A stretch of 64,000 nt of DNA from positions 1,054,001 through 1,118,000 of the forward strand of contig JAPWGK010000006.1 of the NCBI GenBank assembly GCA_029641185.1, in the 5' to 3' direction. Position 1 is the stretch's first letter. Each line of letters begins with the position of its first letter. The translations under genes and the position numbers were made by a program. Source of the DNA: Pseudofabraea citricarpa (Eukaryota; Ascomycota; Leotiomycetes; Helotiales; Dermateaceae). Below, in pieces: positions 11,235-19,974 of this stretch. Under the pieces are notes generated by a model. The model saw only the letters and a program-made list of their open reading frames with translations. It was not told the DNA's origin and did not search any database.

Positions 11235-12255
11235 TCACAGCAACCCCATCATTGCTGCTATCATTAGCAAAGCTAAAGCAGGTCCGTACGGAGCACACAA
11301 AGCCATGATCAGAGATCTGTTTGCTGCCTCCCCTTTCTGAGCAACCTCACCATCCTTCGGACTGGTGACAATAGCACTCTCAACTACTGTGATCGTCTTA
11401 GTAATTACTGGCGTTACGGTTGCCTCAGTGGCAGGTGGAGATCCAGGGGTATTGTCATTTGAGGACTTCGTGGTTGTTTTCGATATGCTGGAATCTGTGG
11501 ACAAAGTCACTGCATCGGAAGCATCTGTGCCAGGACTTGAGCTTTGGATATTTGCATCCTCCAGGCATCCATTTGGCGTACAGATAGTTTCTTGCCTACA
11601 GCAACCACCACCAACATTCTCGGGGCATTGTTCGGTATTCGGCAAACATTGTGGAGGGTTGGTTAAGGACGCTTCGCATCCGGATTCTTCGGTTGCGTTG
11701 CAGCAGAAGATATTTGAGGGGGTAACAGTAGTTGGATAGCAGAACATGTTGATAGGACAGCAGACATTCTGGAGCACTCGTCAGCCAACAGGCATATCAC
11801 GCATCGGATTCACATACTGGCTGGTTATGCGCTTCGCAGCTCTTCTGCTGGTCTCCGCAGATGTAGAATGGTACGCTTCTGGGCGTTCTTTTCCACCATC
11901 CAAACCAAGAACCCCGTTCTTCAATCTCTAGCTGCGTTTCCAATTTTCGCAACGGCAAAAACAACTTGGGTGTTTCTTCCCTGCTACCTTGATTCCGGGT
12001 TCTCAACCATCCTTGACCTCCAAACCGATGATAATGGTAGTGGGCTGCAAAGACAATTCCAACAATAATCCCTGCAAGACATATGAAGAATATGGGCAAC
12101 AGCCATCGTCGATGACGGGCCGCGTATTCTCTGAACTTCGACTCCTGAGTATTGGAAGATTTCAGTTCATGGTCTGGTGGGTTCGGTGGATTGGGTGGCT
12201 GTGGTGATGACTCCATGTGAGGAAAAGGGTATGCCGCCGGAAACGACATGAACAC
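11235..12255 (-). CDS. Cysteine-rich membrane protein with a GGGCC module
   Basis: No named family is recognised. Exons 12255-11818 and 11768-11235 give 323 aa, or 310 aa from the inner ATG at 12216. The N-terminus is proline-rich (PQPPNPPNPPDHE). One strong membrane segment follows a basic flank (RRWLLPIFFICLAGIIVGIV, about residues 49-68). A cysteine-rich region of roughly 90 residues follows, containing NVCCPINMFC, FCCN, CLPNTEQC and CPENVGGGCC. Then come a Ser/Thr-rich stalk and a hydrophobic C-terminus (ALALLMIAAMMGLL). The arrangement suggests a cytosolic N-terminus and an external cysteine-rich domain. The GGGCC spacing matches the surface protein at 39563-41181, so the two probably share a module. 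The intron at 11769-11817 is 49 bp. Confidence 0.72.
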
Positions 12256-12714
12256 TAGGTGAGTAGGAAGGTATAGATGAGTAAGAATACTGATTTGATT
12301 CTAGAAAACCTGTGGTATGAGGAGTCCATGACTTCATGGAGAATTCTCTAATCCAAAACAAAATGTCGCAAGATAGCAGTGAAGGGAAATGAGCAAGAGC
12401 GATGCTACCAAACATAAATCAACTTGAGCATTGAAAACTTAAAAGGGCAACAGTGTCATCCACGAATTCATTTCAGTCAACCAAGAACTTTTCAAGATAA
12501 ATCGAAGATTGCAAATATCCAGAGTGGGTTGTCAGGGCTCTTCGAATCAAGCTTGCTATGGTCAAGAGCTATCTCATGGCGGGCCACCTTGATGATAAAA
12601 CGCCATGGCACAGCGCAGTCCTTGATCAATAAAAGCATCTCCTTTTACAAAACGCCAGTCAATGACGGCCGATCTGAAGCAGAACTTCCTTACAGATTAT
12701 GAATTCCAATGAAG

Positions 12715-12720
12715 CCGAGG
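12715..12720 (-). promoter_or_regulatory. CCTCGG hexamer, possible fatty-acid response element
   Basis: The plus strand reads CCGAGG, so CCTCGG is on the minus strand, about 660 bp upstream of the acyl-CoA oxidase ATG. In Aspergillus nidulans CCTCGG is the core of elements bound by the zinc-cluster activators FarA and FarB at fatty-acid-induced genes. A six-base match is weak on its own. Confidence 0.35.
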
Positions 12721-13214
12721 TGGCTCACAAACAATTGTTGTCATCCACCAGCTCTTAGTGGATGAATCATGATTCAGCTCAAAGCTTCATGGCAATGATG
12801 GCACATGCATGACTTCTTATCAGATGTTTGCACATGCACTTGGCTTGAAGCAATACATGATTCGCGTGCTCCTTGCAAGTACGGTGAGTGACTCGGTGAG
12901 TGCCCAGTAGCAGGTGATGATGGTGTTTGATGGTTTGCCATGTCTTTCACATGTGAATTGTGAAGGACTCTCCACGTTCCTTGCGGCTGAATCGACCAGC
13001 CACCCATGGACGCCTCTGCAGGTGATTGATCGGCTTTTGTCGGTGAGCCTCATGAAAAGACGCTTCTGGAAGCCAACGTTGACAATTTCTTCGATGGGCA
13101 CAGAAAGGAGAAAACAGATGGTTGATTCTGGACTGCGAAAGTGCACGCATCATGACAGAGAACACACACTCGACAGCTCGCCGACCATCGGAGCTTAGCC
13201 TCTTTGGTCGTGAG

Positions 13215-13220
13215 CCTCGG
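13215..13220 (+). promoter_or_regulatory. CCTCGG hexamer, possible fatty-acid response element
   Basis: This CCTCGG lies 162 bp upstream of the acyl-CoA oxidase ATG, a plausible position for an upstream activating element. It is the second copy in this promoter and sits before a gene whose product belongs to the FarA/FarB-type regulon. Confidence 0.45.
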
Positions 13221-13381
13221 CTCGTTTTTCACAGCTATCCACTCCATGACGCCGGCATCCAGGTTCCCCCATACTTTCCTGGGGCATTGACCGAGGGCCG
13301 ACCACCAAACGCAATACATAATCGTGCATCCCTCCTGCGCGGTTCTGTGTTGCAACTCCAACACTTTCAAAATCCTTCAAA

Positions 13382-15578
13382 ATGGCACCAACTCCTCAAT
13401 GGGTGAAAGACTTGAAGCCAAGCGGGCCACAGGGCTCTGAGCTGCTCAAGGCTGAAAGAGAAAAGTCCAAGATCTCCGTCGAGAAATTGTCCGAATTCCT
13501 CTTCACCAAGGAGATCCTTGATCGTCAAGAGCGCATCCTGAATATCCTCAAGGCCGAGAAGGTCTTTGACAAGTCTCAGAACTATTTCGATGGCCGAGTC
13601 GACAAGTTCAAGACGGCTCTGGCAAGGGCCAAGAAGATGAGACAGTTGCAGGTCAAGCACAACTGGGACATAGAGGAATACCGCACGGCAGATTCTCTCG
13701 TCAGCGAGCCAGGTCCATATGGATTACACGCCACCATGTTCTTGGTATGCAGTCTTTTTCCCGTCCATAAAGCTTTTGCTAATCCTCTTAGACCACCCTT
13801 CGCGATCAAGGAACTCCGGAACAGCACAAGCTATTCCTCGAGCCTGCCGAAAACTACAAATATATTGGATGCTATGCACAAACTGAGCTTGGTCACGGCT
13901 CCAACGTGCGAGGACTGGAAACGACTGCTACCTGGAACCCCGAAGACAAGACCTTTATCCTCCACTCGCCACATCTCACTGCTTCGAAGTGGTGGATCGG
14001 GTCTTTGGGGCGAACAGCAAACCATGCAGTGGTCATGGCACAACTGATCATTGGCGGCAAGCCCTACGGACCACATCCGTTTGTCTGCCAGATTCGAGAC
14101 TTAAAGACACATGAGCCTCTGGAGGGAGTCCATGTGGGCGATATCGGACCCAAGTTTGGTTACAATACTATGGACAACGGATTCTTGCTACTCAATCACG
14201 TCAAGATTCCTCACGTTAATATGTTGGCCAAATATTCCAGTGTTGATCCAAATACGAACAAATATCTACGGCCATCTTCACCTTCGTTGATCTATGGTAC
14301 TCTTACCTGGGTTAGGTCGACTATTGTCCTTCAATCCGGTGGTGTCTTGGCTCGTGGTGTTACTATTGCTACAAGATACGCAGCAGTTAGACGCCAATTC
14401 CAAGATCGTGATTCAACTGATAGCTCCGGAAGTGAGAACCAAGTCCTGAACTATACCATGGTCCAATTCCGACTTCTTCCGCTGCTTGCATCGTGTTTTG
14501 CACTTCACTTTACTGGAAAGGCCATGATGGGAATGTACCAAGAGAACCAAAAGAACATGCAGAGAGTAGCAGCTGGCAAGGCCGATGCCAACAGAGGGGC
14601 TGGCCCCGAGGAGACTCACTCAGGAAGTGATTTACTTGCTGATCTGCATGCAACATCATGTGGTCTGAAAGCTCTTGGTAGCACGACTGCCGCAGAAGGC
14701 TTAGAGGTCTGTCGAAGAGCTTGTGGTGGACATGGTTACAGTCAATTTGGAGGTATTGGCTCGTGGTATGCCGATTACTTACCAACGACGACTTGGGAAG
14801 GTGACAACTATATGTTAACTCAACAAGTTGCTAGATATGTAAGGTCCATCTCTGTATGGGTGACAATCTGATGCTAATAATTTCACAGCTCCTCAAGTCA
14901 GCTCGATCCGTCTTGAAAGGCGATGCTCCTAACAATGACACAACTAAAATTTTCACCACATTCTTAAAGAAGCAAGACATGGGTGCTGCTCATGATGTCC
15001 TTGGCTCAGACAGTGATCTTGTTGCAGCCTTTGCCTGGAGAACTTCATTCCTTACATTTGAAGCCCTCAAGCACCGAGATCTCGAAAAGAACTCCTGGAA
15101 CTCTCTGCTTGTCGATTTCTGGCGTCTTAGCACAGCTCATTCACAATATCTTGTTGTGAAGAACTTCTATGATGCGCTTCAAGATGAGTCCCTTAAATAC
15201 TCACTTGATGCTGAGACCGTATCGGTTCTTCACAAGCTCTTCCGTCTCTATGCTCTCAACACACTTGAGAAGGAAGCATCAGAGTTCTACTCTTCGGCCG
15301 CAGTCACTGTTCGACAAATCCAACTTGCACGAACTAAGAGCGTCATGACCTTACTTGAAGAGATCAGACCCCATGCCTTGAGACTTGTTGATGCCTGGGC
15401 ATTCCCGGATTGGCAGCTAGACAGCAGTCTCGGAAGAAAGGACGGCAAGGTTTACGAAGATATGTTTTACAGAGCGAGCGAGTTGAATCCCCTCAATGGA
15501 TTAACTGTTGACCCATACCCGGAGAACGATGTCATGGTTAAGAATGACGAGACTGCCAAGTACAAGGCCAAACTATAG
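13382..15578 (+). CDS. POX1: Peroxisomal acyl-CoA oxidase
   Basis: This flavoenzyme catalyses the first step of peroxisomal beta-oxidation, converting acyl-CoA to trans-2-enoyl-CoA and passing electrons to oxygen to make H2O2. Exons 13382-13744, 13792-14838 and 14889-15578 give 699 aa, the normal family length. The FAD-binding middle region contains GCYAQTELGHGSNVRGLET and WWIGSLGRTANHAVVMAQL. The catalytic-glutamate region is in the C-terminal half, near GGHGYSQFGGIGSWYADYLP and TTWEGDNYMLTQQVARY. The C-terminus is AKL, a PTS1-type peroxisomal targeting signal. MAPTPQWVKDLKPSGPQG is a sensible start; the ATG follows an AAA context. Fatty-acid induction is likely, given two CCTCGG hexamers upstream. 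Confidence 0.96.
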
Positions 15579-16259
15579 AGAAAACCAAAATAGAGTAGAC
15601 TTTTAGATTGCATTGTAAATAATTTGTATACCTACTTAGACTATTATTCATGACTCTTATCTTCGTACTTTTATTCCTTCGTATTGAACCTACACTTGAA
15701 TCCGCCGTAAAACAATGTATCAAGCAAAAGGAGCCAAGCTCACATGCAAAACTTTCAATCTTATAGCCTATGCAACATGACCTGTGCTTCTGGCAGGGAA
15801 TCAGAAAGCACCACCAAAGAATCGATACCGATCAAATCAGGCGCTTCAAGCACCTTCTCAAAAAAGGGTTGAGACAGATATTGTATCACTGATTTGAAGA
15901 GGGTTTATCCCACCAACCACTTTTTTTTCATCTTTATATAAACCTTTATAAATTCATATATAATTCCTAAACTTATAGATCTATCCTAATATTCAGAACG
16001 TTATACAACCTAGCATTTGTTATCATATGCCTAAACGCGTTCCTCTCATGTCCCTCGCGGTTCAACCACCGCAAATCTAGTAAAAGTCCGATGAGTTACG
16101 TAAAGACCTTGCACTCAAGCCGCATCTGAAAGCTGCATCTGAAAGCCGCAACCCGACACCGAATCTTTAAATACTGCTTCAAAAACGACCATCAATTCAC
16201 CAGGTCGTGTTCACTCATTCTCTTCTGAAATATACCGAGGCTTATCAGTTATTTCGAAG
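15579..16259. other. Intergenic, AT-rich
   Basis: 3' flank of acyl-CoA oxidase, becoming AT-rich around 15930-16020. No gene or RNA recognised. It leads directly into a tandem repeat. Confidence 0.5.
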
Positions 16260-16584
16260 GTTCTCTTGCCCTAGTAATGTGCAATTCAAAATGACAACCG
16301 GAACTCAAAGTGACAACCGGGATTTGAACTGACAACCGGAATTTAGATCAACAATCAGTCTTTTCAAAGCTTCTTTATACTGTTCTATTTGCTCTAGTGA
16401 TTTGTAATTCAAAATGATAACCGGAACTCAGAGTGACAACTGGGATTTGAACTCACAACCGGAATCTCAATCAACAATCAGTCTTTTCAAAGGTTTTCTA
16501 TACTGTTCTCTTTACTCTAGTAATGTGCTATTCAAAATGACAACCGGAACTCAGAGTGACAACCGGAATCTAGACCAACAACTG
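16260..16584. repeat. 123-bp tandem repeat, about 2.6 copies, with TGACAACCGG sub-repeats
   Basis: The CTAG-containing block recurs at 16271, 16394 and 16517, a period of 123 bp. Each unit has a CT-rich lead (GTTCTC/ATTT), a TCAAAATGACAACCGGAACT core and two or three copies of the decamer TGACAACCGG spaced about 18-20 bp. Copy 3 lacks one 19-bp sub-unit. The array ends about 25 bp from the stop codon of the minus-strand gene at 16609, so it probably lies in that gene's 3' untranslated region. Confidence 0.85.
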
Positions 16585-16608
16585 TTGGAATGTCTCTCCA
16601 CCCCCCGT

Positions 16609-17670
16609 TCACTTTGACCCATGAACTGCTCTATGCTTTCCCCTTGTCTTCGTCTTGTTTTTGTTTCTCTGTGCTTTCTCCTGCTCCTCGCCCCAAGAGA
16701 TATCTCCGCCGAATCCCAACTCCTCTCTCAAAACAGGACACTCCTTGAAAGCCACCCAAAAATCTCTGCTCGCCCGAGCATTCAACATCTTCTGCATCCA
16801 CCGCTGGATGTCATGAACAGTTCGGTCCAGGTGGTTCAAGTAAAACATGTTCTCGCACTCGTCACTGGCCTTGAGCTCCTCGAAGAACTCACTGTTCAGG
16901 CTGACGATGGAGCCGATGAGGCTGGTAGCAGCCGTCTCGTAGTCGTTCAAGGATTTGTGACAGCCAGGGCACAAGGCCCTGAGCTGGTCAAAATAGCGGT
17001 CTATTGAGATTATGATGAAGCCAAGACGAGCAAAGGTAGGCTCGGTGATGGCGACGCTTTCGGGAGACTTGATACTCGTAGGTGTGAAATGTAGTTGGTC
17101 TGACATCTTTTCTGGATTTGGGACTTGTTGAATCTCTAGTTCAATGGCAGTTGGAGTTCCGTGGGAGATGATTTGAGAGGTTTCGGGGTTGTTGATCATA
17201 AAATCTTCCTTAGCTCCTCGCAAAAAGTTGGACTCCCTAAAGAACCTCTCGCCGTCGCTTATAAGCGACCAGTCTCTTTCAACATGACAGCGTCGACGCT
17301 TTAACAGCTCGCTGTCATCGCTTATAGAAAACAGGCCTCTTTCAGTATGATAGCGCCCAACTACAGTATCATTGTGTTGACGCTTTGTCTTGTCGTCGCT
17401 TTCAAGAGAATGAGCTCCTCGAGTAAGAGAGTGTCGACGCTTTGTCCGCTCATTTCTGGTTGTGAGCAAGCAACCTTCAGCTTGAGATAGTCGATGATTT
17501 ATCGATTTGTTACTTCCAACTACCACTTTCCCACACATGTAAGCAAGAGTTTCTTTACTGGTCTCGACATCTGTGTTATTCCAGACAGCAGCCAGTTTTC
17601 TTAGTAGTCCCATCACTGCCATGATACATCCCGCTGTTGCGATTGTCGTTACGACCATAGCTAGTGACAT
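16609..17670 (-). CDS. Orphan membrane-anchored protein with about 20-residue internal repeats
   Basis: A single uninterrupted frame of 353 codons. I recognise no family. A hydrophobic N-terminus (MSLAMVVTTIATAGCIMAVM) could be a signal anchor. Residues about 78-145 hold three imperfect repeats: RRHSLTRGAHSLESDDKTK, GRYHTERGLFSISDDSELLK and RRRCHVERDWSLISDGERFF. A downstream region (about 215-320) has a hydrophobic heptad-like pattern, with CPGCHKSLNDYETAATSLIG and QRWMQKMLNARASRDFW. The C-terminus is very basic (KNKTKTRGKHRAVHG). The frame is long, with consistent codon use, and ends just before a tandem repeat. I think it is a real lineage-specific gene, but there is no homology evidence. 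Confidence 0.6.
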   Translation of the reverse strand: MSLAMVVTTIATAGCIMAVMGLLRKLAAVWNNTDVETSKETLAYMCGKVVVGSNKSINHRLSQAEGCLLTTRNERTKRRHSLTRGAHSLESDDKTKRQHNDTVVGRYHTERGLFSISDDSELLKRRRCHVERDWSLISDGERFFRESNFLRGAKEDFMINNPETSQIISHGTPTAIELEIQQVPNPEKMSDQLHFTPTSIKSPESVAITEPTFARLGFIIISIDRYFDQLRALCPGCHKSLNDYETAATSLIGSIVSLNSEFFEELKASDECENMFYLNHLDRTVHDIQRWMQKMLNARASRDFWVAFKECPVLREELGFGGDISWGEEQEKAQRNKNKTKTRGKHRAVHGSK

Positions 17671-18129
17671 GTTGAAAATTCAGCACAGAAGAAGTATGAT
17701 GAATAAAGGTTTTCCTTGGCCGATATTATCAAGGTACTGGCCCTAGTAGTCCTGAAGTAAGAAGTGACAGATTCGTGTGTAATCAGTTCTCAACTTTTTA
17801 TCTCTTGTAGGCAAAGAGAAATCGAGATACGGGAACCAGTTGTCCACTTCTTTTAAGTTGCTGCCGGAGTAAGTGTCGTAGTTGTCATCTGAGATACTGG
17901 CATTCCGCTTCTAATATGGTATTGGAATTTAAACACTTGAACCACAAGAAATTGCTAAAGAGTTAACTCAATCAAGATTCTGCTTTGAAAACTACCAACA
18001 GCAGGTTTATCAATCAAATGTTTCGAGCAAACTCTTCAAGTGCCGGCTGAATCTGCAGGTTTAGATAAATAGGGTCAATTTTGACTTCATATTCCAGAGG
18101 ATGCGTGCATGTAAACCGGGCAATCGATT
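17671..18129. other. Intergenic
   Basis: About 460 bases between two minus-strand genes, holding the promoter side of the orphan gene and the 3' flank of the transporter. No other feature seen. Confidence 0.5.
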
Positions 18130-19974
18130 TCAAGTTTGTTCTGCTCTTCGCAAACTCTCTTTGACACCCCAACCAGTGGCAAGCAGAGCTCCGGTCTCTT
18201 CCAAGCTCAACCCTTTGGTCTCTGGATACACCCGCAAAATGCCTATCCAACCCGCTAGACAAACTCCAGCATAAATAACAAAGGTCCAGCTCGGAGTCAG
18301 AAACTCCATCATTGGAAGGAATGTCAAGCCAACTATAAAGTTTGATCCCCAATTTGTGGCTGTTGCAATCCCAGAACCAATCGAGCGTACATTGAGCGGA
18401 AACAATTCGCTCTGCATCCAAGGAACATTGCCTAGGCCTAATGCATAGGAACCCACGCTATAGAAAGTTAGTGGTTACTTTCTTTTTTGTATACCAAGAC
18501 AAAGCAGCTTGCCAAGACTGCTTGGTGGGAATGTTCACTCTAGGGAATACTTACTATATCATAACGCTAGCGAGAACAAGCATAGATGCTGTACGTTCAG
18601 ATAGTGGAACAGGTTCTTGTGCCGAGGGAGTTGAAGATGGATTGACCGAATTGAAGTCTGATGGCAAAGTAATAAAGTGGAATCCAGCACTACAAAGCAG
18701 AAGCCCAACAGCCATTACCGGAATTGACCATAATAGCATGCGCCTTTTGCCAACTCGGTCAATCAGACCAAGGGCTACGCATGTCAGAAAGAAATTTGTC
18801 AAAGCAACTGAAAGTGATGCTAAGGTTGGGCTGGTAAAACCAAGAAGAGTAAAGATAGTGGCCGAGAAATACATCAACGAATTCTAGATGCCCAGTTAGT
18901 GAAGTCGGAGAGAGACTTGAGTTTTGCTATACTTACAAAACCACATAGTTGCTGGAGTCCTTGCAAAAGACATGCAATGGCTAACGCTCTTCGGTTCCCA
19001 CCAATCCTGAAAAGCTCACTCCAATTATCTTTGGCGATCGCAAGCCATGAAGAACCTCCTTTCTTAGTCGGCGTTCCTCGCATTCTCCCTCGTTTTGCCT
19101 CATCTTCCTCACGAACCTCAATCTCTATACCTCGTAAAACCCCATCAACCATTTTCTGGACGTCTGTTCCTTTCCCAAATACTTTGTTCAACACACTTCG
19201 AGCTTCTTCGTTTCGTGAATTTTGTACCAACCATCTAGGGCTCTCCGGCATTGCTAGAATGATAATCCCTTGAATAGCAGCAGGCACGGCTCCAAGACCC
19301 ACAATCCATCTCCATCCAGTCATCTCATTTCCCCATTCCACAAACGCCCAGCCGACAATATACGCCACGACTTGACCAAGGGTTATGAACAACACATTTA
19401 ATGTCACCAGTCGTCCTCGAAATGGCGCTGGCGCAAGCTCTGAAATATACAAAGGCGTCACAAAGCTCCCAGCTCCGACAGCTAAACCTACTATGGAACG
19501 GCCTGCAATCATTCCCCACACAGAATGTGTAGTAGCTTGCACGACTGCACCAAGTATAAAGGCGAAATCGGCTAGGAGGACAACGCTTTTCCGCCCTAGG
19601 GTATCGGCAAGGATCGATGAGGTAGGTAGAAGGAGGAGGGCAAATAGTGAAGTGCATGAAGTGATGAGGGATTTATCGAGAGTAGTGAGTGGATGGCCCA
19701 ACGAACTGTTTATAGACACAAGAGTGGCAGAAATAACTCCTGTATCATCTGTACCACACAAGTCAGTTACATCTCTGTTTCTAGGAGCGTATATTTACTA
19801 ACAACCAAACAAAAGTCCACTGATTCCAGCGGAAAATGTTAAGAGCCATACATAAATCCCTGGGTGCCGTAGATTCTTCTCTAGAAGGAGAGATACATCA
19901 CTGAGATCCACATCATGGACAGGTTCGTCTTCGATGCTCGGGCGCATCAATGGTTCCTCTGCCGAATCCGCCAT
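18130..19974 (-). CDS. MFS sugar transporter, myo-inositol transporter type
   Basis: Exons 19974-19803, 19748-18937, 18883-18555 and 18457-18130 join cleanly into 546 aa with 12 predicted membrane helices. Sugar-porter signatures are present: GLLFGYDTGVIS in TM1, LADTLGRKSVVLLAD (a D-R-x-GR/K variant), PLYISELAPAPFRGRL, PESPRWLV, QQLCGFNSLMYFSATIF, IDRVGKRRML and YPETKGLSLEE. The helix 7 sequence NSLMYFSATIF and the VPWMQSELFPLNVRSIGSGIATATNW stretch resemble yeast ITR1/ITR2 H+/myo-inositol symporters more than hexose carriers. Substrate assignment is therefore an inference. The start MADSAEEPLMRP leaves a cytosolic N-terminus of about 35 residues. An in-frame run without ATG continues upstream of it. 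Confidence 0.9.

Larger units (their letters stand above)
12256..13381. other. Intergenic, upstream region of acyl-CoA oxidase
   Basis: About 1.1 kb between divergent genes. It carries two CCTCGG-type hexamers, listed separately. Short open frames on both strands overlap each other and show no domain. Confidence 0.55.
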
